Source: Spirosoma taeanense (GTDB lineage Bacteria > Bacteroidota > Bacteroidia > Cytophagales > Spirosomataceae). From it: a DNA stretch of 64,000 nt. Made by a program: the position numbers and the translations under genes. How positions within the stretch are numbered: the first letter of the stretch is position 1; every line of letters begins with the position of its first letter. The stretch lies in NCBI RefSeq assembly GCF_013127955.1, contig NZ_CP053435.1:3881001-3945000 (forward strand), written 5' to 3'. Below the pieces are notes generated by a model, which saw only the letters and a program-made list of their open reading frames with translations, was not told the origin of the DNA and searched no databases. Of this stretch, positions 44,044-53,650 are shown in pieces.

Positions 44044-44115
44044 GCGGACAAATTGTTCAGGCAGCACTTTTGGTTTATGGGGTCCTAACGAATACGTTAA
44101 CAGCAACTTATCTGC

Positions 44116-45714
44116 CTATCTCTGTGCGACGGGCTGATATCCTTTGCCCATCAATATCTGACCGGGGCGACGGCCGGTATGTTTGCCGTTTTCTATGACC
44201 GGCACGCCATTAACCAGTACGTAGGAAAAGCCGGTTGCATACGCGTGGGGCGATTCGTATGTAGCCGCGTCGCCCACTGTTTTTTCATCGAAAATGACAA
44301 CATCGGCGGCATAACCGGGACGGAGCAGCCCCCGGTCGGCAAAGCCAAACCGCTGAGCCGGCAGCGAGGTCATCCGGCGAATGGCGTTTTCCAGCGGAAT
44401 AATCTGCTGCTCGCGAACGTAACGACCCAGCACCCGCGAATTGGTCCCGTAGGCCCGTGGATGCGGCACACCCGAGTTAAACCTGGCGACACCGGCATCG
44501 GAAGCGATCATTGTGTTCGGATAGCGCATGATCGCCGTAACGTCCTCCTCCGACATGGTGTGGTAAACCATCTGGATTCGTTTCATACCCGCTTTTTCCA
44601 GGAGATCCATAATCAGGTCTGCTTCCGCTTCGGCACTTTTTTTACGGCCCATCTTCTGGTTTATTTTGCTGATGCTCAACCCATTCAGGGTAGTATCGGC
44701 GGCAAAACTGGCGACAACGGCATAGTCGAAGTCTTTCCGGCCGTTCGTTTTCAGCGCTTCAAGCATCTCCCTGCGGATTTTAGCTCGGGTTGCCGGGTCA
44801 CGAAAGCGGACCAGCACCAGCGAATCGCTGTCGGCCAGCGCCCAGGCGGGAACAATGCTTTGCAGGGACGTACTGGAAGCCGTATAGGGGTATTGATCAA
44901 CCGTAACGTCGATGCCTTCTCTTCGGGCCGCTTCGACCAGCGCAATCGTTTGCGCGCTCCCACCCCACAGCGGCTTACTGGCTACCTTGAAATGCGAAAT
45001 CTGAACGGGCAGGTGAGCCTCGCGGCCAATCTGAATCGCTTCGTTGATGGCCGTCGTCACGTCCTGTCCTTCATTCCGGATGTGTGACGCATATACGCCC
45101 CCATAGCGGGCCACCTGTCGGGCCAGGTTAACAATCTCAGGCGTTTTGGCGTAGGTGCCGGGCGTATAAATCAACCCCGTCGCCAGTCCCACCGCGCCGT
45201 CTTTCATGGCCTGTTCGACCAGAGATTCCATCTCGGCCTGTTCGCGCGCAGTGGGCTCCCGGAACGCCGTTTTCATAACCCGGAGCCGGAGTGAGTTGTG
45301 CCCGATCAGCGAGGCCAGGTTAGGCGAGATTCCCACCGCACCCAAGGTGTCGAAATACGCCCGCAGGTTAGTGCGGGAGGTACCGCAGTTACCGGTAACG
45401 AGCGTGGTTACCCCGTCGTACAGAAAATTTTCGGCACCGGGCCGATCTTCCAGGCCACCCTCAACGTGCGTGTGGACATCGATAAAGCCCGGCGCTACAA
45501 TCTGCCCTTTGGCGTCAATCTGGGTTTTTGCGTCCGTAGCCGGAATCATTCCGATCCGGGCGACCTTGCCCTCTTTAATAGCGACATCGGCATAATACCA
45601 GGGGTTACCGGAGCCATCAACAACCCGACCATTGCGAATAACCAAGTCGTAAGACTGCGCAAGAAGCGTTTGAGTGGCCAGACAGCCGGCAATGAGCAGA
45701 GCGAAACAGTTCAT
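44116..45714 (-). CDS. N-acyl-D-amino-acid deacylase family amidohydrolase, exported
   Basis: 532 residues with signal peptide (MNCFALLIAGCLATQTLLAQ). D-aminoacylase-type motifs: YDLVIRNGRVVDGSGNPWYYADV, APGFIDVHTHVEGG (HxH metal site), TLVTGNCGTS, GATGLIYTPG-like AVGLATGLIYTPG, YASHIRNEG, QISHFKVA, and MIASDAGVARF with HPRAYGT. Hydrolyses N-acyl-D-amino acids or related amides in the periplasm. Stands alone. Confidence 0.9.
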   Translation of the reverse strand: MNCFALLIAGCLATQTLLAQSYDLVIRNGRVVDGSGNPWYYADVAIKEGKVARIGMIPATDAKTQIDAKGQIVAPGFIDVHTHVEGGLEDRPGAENFLYDGVTTLVTGNCGTSRTNLRAYFDTLGAVGISPNLASLIGHNSLRLRVMKTAFREPTAREQAEMESLVEQAMKDGAVGLATGLIYTPGTYAKTPEIVNLARQVARYGGVYASHIRNEGQDVTTAINEAIQIGREAHLPVQISHFKVASKPLWGGSAQTIALVEAARREGIDVTVDQYPYTASSTSLQSIVPAWALADSDSLVLVRFRDPATRAKIRREMLEALKTNGRKDFDYAVVASFAADTTLNGLSISKINQKMGRKKSAEAEADLIMDLLEKAGMKRIQMVYHTMSEEDVTAIMRYPNTMIASDAGVARFNSGVPHPRAYGTNSRVLGRYVREQQIIPLENAIRRMTSLPAQRFGFADRGLLRPGYAADVVIFDEKTVGDAATYESPHAYATGFSYVLVNGVPVIENGKHTGRRPGQILMGKGYQPVAQR

Positions 45715-45836
45715 AAGAAGGCGGTTAGGGTGTCTAATCTACAAAATACGTTCGTTCAAACACCAGCGGCCCCGCTTCAACTTACTTCTGTTCTATTTTT
45801 GGCGGATAAAGCAATAAAATGAAGCTCTAAAAACGC

Positions 45837-45885
45837 AAAATGGGGATGGTTGCGCCCGAACGTAAGCTGCATCCACCCCCATTTT
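45837..45885. terminator. Imperfect hairpin after the SDR gene
   Basis: AAAATGGGGATGGTTGC pairs, with small mismatches, with GCATCCACCCCCATTTT across about 15 bases. It lies between the amidohydrolase promoter region and the SDR 3' end. Confidence 0.6.
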
Positions 45886-45902
45886 CTTCGATTAAGAACT
45901 CT

Positions 45903-46649
45903 CTACTTGCCGCCCGGCCGCGTCGGACGTACCTCTACTTTGCTCGGCAGCGTGCGCGGGTTCATTTTGAGCAGGTCATACACCAGTTCACCAATGTCTT
46001 CGGGCTGGATTTTCCAGGCGTCTTTCTCGCTCGGCTGGTTGTCGCCGAATTCCGTAGCGACCGAGCCGGGCATGATGGTCGATACTTTAATGCCCTCACT
46101 CCGCAGATCCAGCATGATGGCCTGCGTGAAGCCAACCAGACCAAACTTGCTGGCGTTGTAGGCAGAGCCTTTCTCAAAGAAGTTCGTACCGGCCAGACTC
46201 GCAATTGTGATGAAATACCCCTGCGATTCTTTCAGCGCGGGCAGGCTTGCTTTGGCGGTATAGAATACGCCTGTCAGGTTAATGTCGATGGTTTCGTGCC
46301 ACTGCTCCGGGGTCATGTCCTGAATTGGTGCGAAGTGACCCACGCCCGCGTTGGCGATGACGTAATCCAGCCGCCCCCACTGCTTCAGAATGGCGTCGAC
46401 AACCTGCTGCTGCGAGGCCAGGTCGCGCACGTCGGCGGCCATACCCAGGGCCGATCCGACGGGTTTATTGGTATCGGACGTATGCCCCGGCTTGATTTCG
46501 TTGAGCCGGGCCGCGGCTGCTTCGGCTGCTTCCTGCGAACGGCTGGTCACCGCCACGTTGATACCCGCTTTGATGAGAACTTCGGCTACGCCATACCCTA
46601 TGCCCTTTGAGCCGCCTGTAATGAGGGCCGTTCTGATGTGATCTGCCAT
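45903..46649 (-). CDS. Short-chain dehydrogenase/reductase
   Basis: 248 residues. Classical SDR: cofactor loop ITGGSKGIGYG, MAADVRD, NAGVGHF, catalytic Ser in TIASLAG, YNASK (Tyr-Lys) at about 163 and MPGSVATEF. A basic residue in TSRSQ suggests NADPH. The substrate is unknown; 3-oxoacyl reductase-like. Stands alone. Confidence 0.92.
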   Translation of the reverse strand: MADHIRTALITGGSKGIGYGVAEVLIKAGINVAVTSRSQEAAEAAAARLNEIKPGHTSDTNKPVGSALGMAADVRDLASQQQVVDAILKQWGRLDYVIANAGVGHFAPIQDMTPEQWHETIDINLTGVFYTAKASLPALKESQGYFITIASLAGTNFFEKGSAYNASKFGLVGFTQAIMLDLRSEGIKVSTIMPGSVATEFGDNQPSEKDAWKIQPEDIGELVYDLLKMNPRTLPSKVEVRPTRPGGK

Positions 46650-46837
46650 GAATACTGTATACTAAATTGGTAAAAATTGGCCTGTATAACCTGGGGCGAT
46701 AACTCCGCCACCAGCCCGAAAGTTTTGAGGATAAAGTAACGTAAGGCGCGTATCGGCTTTATCTAAAAACCAAATTCGGCAAAGAAATTTGCTTTTGTTT
46801 GCGTACAGACCGATTCCAGACCCTACTCGCCTTTCTG

Positions 46838-47950
46838 ATGAAGTTGTCCATCACGGCCCTCCTGTTCGTTCTTCTGACGTTTAGTACGTCCCTTTTGGCT
46901 CAGTCTAGAATCGACAGCCTTCTGCCCGTGCGGGGCTTCTGCATTGCGGCTCCCCAGCCCAAGCAGCTCGATACGTTTCTGAAATTCATTAACGAAGAGC
47001 TGGCTCCGCGACAGGTCAATACGCTGATTCTGCGCGTCGATTTCAACTATGAATACGACAGCCACCCCGAACTCCGCGACAGTATTGCTCTGTCCAAACG
47101 GGAGGTTAAGAAGCTGGTGAAAGCCTGCCAGAAAAACGGTATCCGGCTCATTCCGCAGATCAACCTGCTCGGCCATCAGTCGTGGGCCAGCACAACCCAC
47201 AAACTGCTGAGCGTTTACCCGGAGTTCGACGAAACCCCGCACGTCAAAATGCCCGAGAAATACGTCTGGCCAAACCCCGACGGGCTGTACTGCAAGAGTT
47301 ACTGTCCGCTGCATCCGGGCGTTCATGCGGTGGTGTTTGCGCTGGTCGATGAGATTTGCGATGTTTTTGAAGCCGACGCCTTTCACGCGGGCATGGATGA
47401 GGTCTTTTACATCGGCGACGACAACTGTCCGCGCTGCTCGGGCCGCGACAAAGCCGAACTGTTTGCGGGTGAAGTGACCGAGATCCGGAATCATCTGGCG
47501 CAGAAAAACCGGAAGCTCTGGATGTGGGGCGACCGGCTGCTGGATGGCAAAACAACCGGCCTCGGTATGTGGGAGGCTAGCTTCAACAACACGCACCGGG
47601 CCATTGACCTGATCCCGAAAGACGTCATGATTTGCGACTGGCACTACGAACGCCCTGACCAGACCGCCATTTATTTCGCTATGAAAGGGCTGAGCGTGCT
47701 GACCTGTCCCTGGCGAAAGCCGACTTTTGCCGTTTCCCAGACCCAGGACATGCTCAGGTTCCGGCGAACGGCTACCCCGCCCATGAAAGAGCGGTTTCAG
47801 GGTATGATGCAGACAGTCTGGTCAGGCGCAGGACCGTTTCTGGATGAGTTTTACGGTAAGAAGGTGAATCCGGAAGCCAGGGAGAATACAGCCAGCAACT
47901 GTTTCAGAACGCTGTTCGACGAAATCAAACGCATTGAAACCACCCCATGA
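46838..47950 (+). CDS. Exported GH20-like beta-N-acetylhexosaminidase
   Basis: 370 residues from ATG 46838 (signal peptide ending SLLAQ); 13 earlier codons rejected. A TIM-barrel related to GH20: RLIPQINLLGHQSWA, then FHAGMDEVFYIGDD, where the D-E pair is the catalytic dyad, and a late WMWGDRLL and WEASFNN. Shorter than full GH20 enzymes and without their N-terminal domain. Overlaps the next gene by four bases (ATGA), so both act together, probably on amino-sugar glycans. Confidence 0.82.
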   Translation: MKLSITALLFVLLTFSTSLLAQSRIDSLLPVRGFCIAAPQPKQLDTFLKFINEELAPRQVNTLILRVDFNYEYDSHPELRDSIALSKREVKKLVKACQKNGIRLIPQINLLGHQSWASTTHKLLSVYPEFDETPHVKMPEKYVWPNPDGLYCKSYCPLHPGVHAVVFALVDEICDVFEADAFHAGMDEVFYIGDDNCPRCSGRDKAELFAGEVTEIRNHLAQKNRKLWMWGDRLLDGKTTGLGMWEASFNNTHRAIDLIPKDVMICDWHYERPDQTAIYFAMKGLSVLTCPWRKPTFAVSQTQDMLRFRRTATPPMKERFQGMMQTVWSGAGPFLDEFYGKKVNPEARENTASNCFRTLFDEIKRIETTP

Positions 47951-49176
47951 TTGACACCCACGCCTTTAACCAGACGCTCCCCACGGCAGCGCACCGGTCC
48001 GACCGCATTTACTCTATCGACGTGTTCAGAGCATTGACCATGCTGCTGATGATTTTCGTGAATGACCTCTGGACCCTCTCGGGCATTCCGGCCTGGCTCG
48101 AACATTCGCGGGCCGATCAGGATTTTCTGGGCTTTGCCGATACCATCTTCCCAGGCTTTCTGTTCATCGTGGGCATGTCGATTCCCTTCGCCATTCGGCA
48201 GCGCCTGGCCAAGGGCGAATCGACTCCGGAGATTGTCAGGCATATTGGCGTTCGCTCGGCAGCCTTGCTGATTATGGGGGTTTTTACGGTCAACGTGCCG
48301 GAGCTGAATGAGCAGGCCACCGGCCTAAGCAGCGAATGGTTTCAGATTCTGATGGTGATCGGGTTCTTTCTGATCTGGAACGTTTATCCCAAACGCGACG
48401 ATTCCCGGAAATGGCTCTTTACCGGACTGCAACTCCTGGGCGTGGGTGTATTACTGGTGCTGGCCTTTACGTTCCGGGGAGGTGACAGCGCGGGCCGGAT
48501 GATGCCGCATTGGTGGGGGATTCTGGGGCTCATTGGCTGGACGTACCTAACTTGCGCCCTCATCTACCTGTTCGCGCACAAACGGCCGGTTCTGCTGGGG
48601 CTGGCCTGGGCCTTTTTCAGCCTGCTGACCATTGCGGGACATGCGGGCTGGCTTCGCGACCTCTGGCCCGACGGTCCGCGCGACTGGATTCTGGGTAACG
48701 GCGCTTTTCAAAGCTTTACGTCCGCCGGAATCCTGGCTACGCTCCTGCTGACGCATTTTCGCACTACCGGCCAATCTCGGCGTTTACCCCTCCTTTTAGT
48801 CGCAATTGGTGTTTTGCTGGTGCTGGCCGGACTGGTGTCGCGCCAGTTCTTCATCATTTCCAAGATTCAGGCGACGCCCACCTGGGTGTTTTTATGCACG
48901 GGTATCGCTTTCATAGCTTATGCAGGCATTTACTCTCTGGTCGATCAGCAGCACAAAGCCCATTGGTTCGCCCCCATCAAACCGGCTGGTACCAGCACAC
49001 TGACCTGCTATCTGATTCCGTATGTGTATTACAGCCTGGCCGACCTGTCGGGCCTATCGCTCCCCGCCGGGTTGACGTTCGGCCTGGCAGGCCTGGTGAA
49101 ATCCCTGCTGTTTGCCTTCCTCATTATTGGTATCACGGCCATTCTGGGCCGATTTAAGATCCGGCTTAAGGTGTAA
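47947..49176 (+). CDS. DUF5009 / heparan N-acetyltransferase-like membrane protein
   Basis: 409 residues with about ten membrane helices. It opens with RIYSIDVFRALTMLLMIFVNDLW, the DUF1624/HGSNAT-type start with the conserved D of SIDVFR, and has FADTIFPGFLFIVGMSIPFA and a PIKPAGTSTLTCYLIPY end typical of DUF5009. Relatives transfer acetyl groups across the membrane to terminal glucosamine. Coupling with a GH20-type gene supports a role in amino-sugar processing (inference). Confidence 0.85.
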   Translation: MIDTHAFNQTLPTAAHRSDRIYSIDVFRALTMLLMIFVNDLWTLSGIPAWLEHSRADQDFLGFADTIFPGFLFIVGMSIPFAIRQRLAKGESTPEIVRHIGVRSAALLIMGVFTVNVPELNEQATGLSSEWFQILMVIGFFLIWNVYPKRDDSRKWLFTGLQLLGVGVLLVLAFTFRGGDSAGRMMPHWWGILGLIGWTYLTCALIYLFAHKRPVLLGLAWAFFSLLTIAGHAGWLRDLWPDGPRDWILGNGAFQSFTSAGILATLLLTHFRTTGQSRRLPLLLVAIGVLLVLAGLVSRQFFIISKIQATPTWVFLCTGIAFIAYAGIYSLVDQQHKAHWFAPIKPAGTSTLTCYLIPYVYYSLADLSGLSLPAGLTFGLAGLVKSLLFAFLIIGITAILGRFKIRLKV

Positions 49177-49389
49177 TTGACATCGTTAGCCGTACACACA
49201 TCCGACTAACCATTATTTTTTAATTATTTGAAGATAAATTAAAACGAAAGTACGATATTACACAAAGATAACTTCTAGGTCACAAATGGTCGCTGAGGGG
49301 CTTCAAACGTTACAAATCCATAACGGCTGGGTAACGCCGGGTTAATAATGTTGTCTTCTCTTTGCACCAGTAAAATGTTCTCTCCTTAT

Positions 49390-52300
49390 ATGAACCGACA
49401 TCTATTTTCGCTTCTTTTTTTCCTGCTGTGTACCTGTTTTATGCTTCATAGAACACAGGCGCAAACTACGCAGGCTTCCATTTCCGGCCTTATCTCCGAC
49501 AATCAGAAAAGTCCGCTTCCGGGTGCTACCGTTCAGGTCCGGAACGAGTCGACCGGCTTTACAACCGGCACCGTAACCAATGTTCAGGGCGAATACCTCT
49601 TTAAAGAATTGCCGTTGGGCGGGCCCTACACCATCCGCGTTAGCTACGTCGGCTATGGCGAGCAGAAACGAACCGGGTATATGCTCAACCAGGGCGACGC
49701 CATTCGGATCAACCTGACCATGCAGGCAAGTGGCCAGGAACTGGAAGTGGTTCAGGTAGTGGCTTCAGGCCTGAAAAACAAAACAGAAAACTTTGGAGCC
49801 GCTACGGCCGTAACGGCCAAATCGATTGCTACGCTGCCGGTCAACGGCCGGAATTTCACGACCCTAGTCGACCTGTCGCCGTTGAGCCGTGGGGGAAGCA
49901 TTTCCGGCCAGCTGGGTTCGTCGACCAACTACACCATCGACGGCATGACGGCCAAAAACCCGACATCAGCCGGCTCAACCACCAGCCGCAGCGGAGCGCC
50001 TTATTCGATTTCGATCGAGGCCGTCCGTGAGTTCAAAGTAATCACCAACCAGTACGACGTTGTCTACGGGCGCGCAGGGGGCGGCCTGGTCAGCGCGGTA
50101 ACCAAGGCGGGTACGAACACCTTCAGCGGCAGCGCGTTTAACTATACCCGCGCCAACTGGCTGTCGAGTCCGTACGACATCCGCGGAAACCGACGGAACA
50201 ATAAATTCGCCACCAACCAGTATGGTTTCGCTCTGGGTGGACCAATCATCAAAGACAAGCTTCATTTCTTTGTGGTCTGGGACCACCAGCAGGATTCACG
50301 GCCGCTGATTATCGCGGACGTACAGACCCCCGCCGATGAAAACCGGTTCAACGTGACCCGAACTACCCTCGACCGGTTCGTTGACATTGCCCGGCGTCAG
50401 TACGGCGTTGCCAATACGCAGCAGTACGGGACGTTCGACAAAGCCCGCGGTTCGGATGCCGCCTTTGCCCGGATCGACTGGCAGATTAATTCGAAAAACC
50501 TGCTGACGATTCGCAACAACTTCACCAGCGACCGCAACAAGCTGGGCCTGCAGGATAACACATCCGTCAACATCTTCGAGTCATACGGAAACGATTTCAA
50601 CGTTGATAACAGCCTGCTGGCTACGCTTCGTACGTCGCTAAGTCCGCGGATCACTAACGAACTGAAGGTTCAGTACCTGTACACCTACCAGAAAAGCAGT
50701 CCCGGCGATCAGCTACCAGCCGCCAACATTCCGCGCGCCATTGTTGAAAACGTAACTTCAACGATTGACGGAGCCAGCCGCTCGACCAACATTCAGATGG
50801 GTGGCCATCGCTTTGCGCAGGAAGGTTTTACGAACAACGTAGTTCAGCTGGTCAATAACCTGTACTACAATACCGACAAGATTCAGTACACCTACGGCGT
50901 GGATCTGATGTATACCCATGCCAAGTCCCTGTACGGCAGCGAGGTGAACGGACGTTTTCACTACACGGTCGATGCCGCGGCTGGCCTGACCGCCCTCGAT
51001 AAATTTGAGCGTCTGCAGCCCTATCGCTACTACCGCGAAGTGCCGCTGGTGGCCGACCCAACCGTGTATGGTAACACCCTGAATGCGGGTGCTTATGGCC
51101 AGTTAAGCACGAACCTGGCGCGGGGCCTGAATATGACCGCCGGCCTGCGTTTTGACTACGCAGTCTACCCAAAGGCGCAGTTTAACCAAGTGGTTTTCGA
51201 CGAGTTAAAACTTCGCACCGACAATCAGCTCAAATCGTTTGTGGCCCAGCCTCGTTTGCAGTTAACCTGGGATATCAACGAAGCCCACAGAGACTTTGTG
51301 CGCTTCGGCGCAGGGGTGTTCGCGTCGGATATCAATAACTACGCGATCATTAACAACCTGACGTTTGACGGTAAACACCTGGCTACGGTCGACGTCCGGG
51401 CTCCGAATATCCCAACGCCGGACTTTGCCGCTTACCGGAACAACTACGCCAGCATTCCGTCGTTAGCCGCTTTCCAGCTGCCAACCATCAACCTGACGGG
51501 TAAAGATGCCCGGGTACCGGTGATGTATAAAGCTAACCTCTCCTATAGCCGCTTCCTGACCGACAAGCTGAAGGTAGGCATTTCGGGCTTTATGACCCTG
51601 GGCCGGAACAACTATATGTACGTAGACCGGAACATGGTGGCCGATCCTTATTTCCGCCTGGCGAACGAAGACAACCGGGGCGTTTATGTTCCCCTCAGTT
51701 CAATGCCCGCCAACGGCGCAGGCGACTGGCTGCAGGGCCGGATCAGCCAGAAGCTAGGTCGGGTGCTGGAGCTGAACAGCGCGGGCAAAGTGAACCAGTT
51801 CGCCGTTGTAGCCGACGTAACGTATCAGTACTTCCGGGATGCCGAAATATCGGCCAGCTACACCTGGAACGACACCCGCGACAATGTTTCGTATAACGGA
51901 AACGTAGCCAATACCGCTACGCTGGTGCTGCCGGTGAAAGATGATCCACGGAACCTAAGCCGCATAACGTACTCGGATAACCAGTTCCGCCGGAAGGTCG
52001 TCGTTTACGGTACAGCGCCCAGTTTCTACGGCGTTACCATAGGTGTTCGCTACTCCGGTATTGGCGGCACGCGCTACTCGCTTCTGTCGGGGGCCAACAG
52101 CAACGCCGACTTTGTGTCGGGCACGAACGATCTGGCCTATATTTTCGACCGGAACAACGAGTCAGTACCGGCCAATGTCAGAACGGGACTGCAGGCTATC
52201 CTGGACAACCCGAACGCCAGCCAGAGCATCAAAGATTATATCAACGCCTACTCCGGCAAAATTGCCGAACGAAACGGCGGTATCAACGGCTTTTACGGGG

Positions 52301-52593
52301 TGTTCGATATTCGGGCCAGCAAACGGTTCCGACTCTATAAAACGCACGCCATTGAGGTATCGGCCGATATTTTCAACTTTGCGAACTTCCTCAACAAAAG
52401 CTGGGGCGTAAACCAGTCGCTGGGCACGCAGGCGCTATACGCCCTGGGTATTCCGGCCACCAGCACCAGCCCGGCCGTTGCCGGATTCGACCGGACCAAT
52501 CAGCGGTTCGTGTACCGGGTCAACACGGCAGGGGTTGTGTCGCCATCGGGTGATCCGTACCAGATTCAGTTAGGCGCACGGTATAGTTTTTAA
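49390..52593 (+). CDS. TonB-dependent outer-membrane receptor (Oar-like)
   Basis: 1067 residues from ATG 49390 (MNRHLFSLLFFLLCTCFMLH... leader, cleavage near AQTTQA). A carboxypeptidase-regulatory-like beta domain (ASISGLISDNQKSPLPGATVQV) at about 25-110, a plug with VNGRNFTTLVDLSPL and YTIDGM, and a 22-strand barrel ending in PYQIQLGARYSF. Single-gene Oar type, not SusC (no SusD follows). Imports an unknown substrate with TonB energy. The glycerophosphodiesterase gene follows in the same direction. Confidence 0.92.
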   Translation: MNRHLFSLLFFLLCTCFMLHRTQAQTTQASISGLISDNQKSPLPGATVQVRNESTGFTTGTVTNVQGEYLFKELPLGGPYTIRVSYVGYGEQKRTGYMLNQGDAIRINLTMQASGQELEVVQVVASGLKNKTENFGAATAVTAKSIATLPVNGRNFTTLVDLSPLSRGGSISGQLGSSTNYTIDGMTAKNPTSAGSTTSRSGAPYSISIEAVREFKVITNQYDVVYGRAGGGLVSAVTKAGTNTFSGSAFNYTRANWLSSPYDIRGNRRNNKFATNQYGFALGGPIIKDKLHFFVVWDHQQDSRPLIIADVQTPADENRFNVTRTTLDRFVDIARRQYGVANTQQYGTFDKARGSDAAFARIDWQINSKNLLTIRNNFTSDRNKLGLQDNTSVNIFESYGNDFNVDNSLLATLRTSLSPRITNELKVQYLYTYQKSSPGDQLPAANIPRAIVENVTSTIDGASRSTNIQMGGHRFAQEGFTNNVVQLVNNLYYNTDKIQYTYGVDLMYTHAKSLYGSEVNGRFHYTVDAAAGLTALDKFERLQPYRYYREVPLVADPTVYGNTLNAGAYGQLSTNLARGLNMTAGLRFDYAVYPKAQFNQVVFDELKLRTDNQLKSFVAQPRLQLTWDINEAHRDFVRFGAGVFASDINNYAIINNLTFDGKHLATVDVRAPNIPTPDFAAYRNNYASIPSLAAFQLPTINLTGKDARVPVMYKANLSYSRFLTDKLKVGISGFMTLGRNNYMYVDRNMVADPYFRLANEDNRGVYVPLSSMPANGAGDWLQGRISQKLGRVLELNSAGKVNQFAVVADVTYQYFRDAEISASYTWNDTRDNVSYNGNVANTATLVLPVKDDPRNLSRITYSDNQFRRKVVVYGTAPSFYGVTIGVRYSGIGGTRYSLLSGANSNADFVSGTNDLAYIFDRNNESVPANVRTGLQAILDNPNASQSIKDYINAYSGKIAERNGGINGFYGVFDIRASKRFRLYKTHAIEVSADIFNFANFLNKSWGVNQSLGTQALYALGIPATSTSPAVAGFDRTNQRFVYRVNTAGVVSPSGDPYQIQLGARYSF

Positions 52594-52698
52594 GACGTTT
52601 GTCTGTATGTATCATTTGTAGTCACTGGTAAGTCCTTAATGGTCATTTACCACGAATGGCTCTCCAATGACTACGAATAACCCATTAAATACCCATCT

Positions 52699-53559
52699 AT
52701 GAAAAGCATAGTTTTATTCGGTCTGCTGTTGAGTTCTCAGATGCTCCTGGCGCAGGGACAGCTGAATCGGCAGGGACACCGGGGCACCCGGGGGCTGATG
52801 CCGGAGAATACCATTCCAGCCATGAAAAAAGCGCTCGATCTGGGCGTGCAGACGCTGGAACTGGACGTGGTCATTTCAAAAGACAACCAGGTGGTGGTTT
52901 CCCACGACCCCTATATGTCGGCCGATATTTCGCTGAAGCCAGACGGTACTCCGGTTACCGCCGATGAGCAGAAGAAGATCAACCTGTACCAGTTGACCTA
53001 CGATGAGATTAAGACATACGACGTGGGCAGCAAACCGCATCCTCTATTCAAAGAGCAGCAGCACTTTCGGGCCTATAAGCCGCTGCTGGGGGAGTTGCTC
53101 GACTCCGTAGCCGCCTATGTGAAGGCTAAAGGTCTGCCGCAGCCAAGCTTCAACATCGAGATCAAGTCATCGCCGGCTACCGACAATGTGTATCATCCGG
53201 CTCCGGAAGAGTTTGTGCGGCTTGTTCTGCCAATCTGCCAGCAAAAGCTCGGCAATCGGTTTAATATTCAATCGTTCGATGCCCGGCCATTGCAGTTGAT
53301 TCACAAACAGGCTCCCACTGTTCGGCTGGCTTATCTTACGGCTAACACAAAATCGGTGGCTGAAAATCTGGCCACGCTGGGCTTCAAACCGTATGCCTAC
53401 AGCCCCTATTACAAAGGCGTGACGGCCGAAACCGTCAAAACCTGCCATGAGCAGGGTATACAGATTATTCCCTGGACGGTGAACACCAAACCCGAAATTG
53501 AGAGTCTGGTGCAGTTAGGCGTCGATGGCATCATCACCGATTACCCGAATCTATTCTAA
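52699..53559 (+). CDS. Exported glycerophosphodiester phosphodiesterase
   Basis: 286 residues; signal peptide MKSIVLFGLLLSSQMLLAQ. GDPD motifs: RQGHRGTRGLMPENTIPA (HRG, E-N-T), LELDVVISKDNQVVVSHDP (ExD and HD) and FNIEIKS (metal glutamate), then IQIIPWTVN and DGIITDYPNLF. Cleaves glycerophosphodiesters such as glycerophosphoethanolamine to glycerol-3-phosphate and an alcohol, in the periplasm. Closed by a perfect hairpin. Confidence 0.93.
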   Translation: MKSIVLFGLLLSSQMLLAQGQLNRQGHRGTRGLMPENTIPAMKKALDLGVQTLELDVVISKDNQVVVSHDPYMSADISLKPDGTPVTADEQKKINLYQLTYDEIKTYDVGSKPHPLFKEQQHFRAYKPLLGELLDSVAAYVKAKGLPQPSFNIEIKSSPATDNVYHPAPEEFVRLVLPICQQKLGNRFNIQSFDARPLQLIHKQAPTVRLAYLTANTKSVAENLATLGFKPYAYSPYYKGVTAETVKTCHEQGIQIIPWTVNTKPEIESLVQLGVDGIITDYPNLF

Positions 53560-53590
53560 TTGACCCGACAATCAGGGGGCCTCATTCATG

Positions 53591-53620
53591 CACAAAGCCG
53601 CGCCCCAACGCGGCTTTGTG
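53591..53620. terminator. Bidirectional hairpin terminator
   Basis: CACAAAGCCGCG and CGCGGCTTTGTG form a perfect 12-bp stem around CCCCAA, between convergent genes. Confidence 0.8.
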
Positions 53621-53650
53621 CGTTCTAACCCCGTATAAAGCAGACGTCAA

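Noticed and set aside
44179-45087. 302-codon plus-strand ORF
   Set aside because: Antisense shadow of the amidohydrolase gene.
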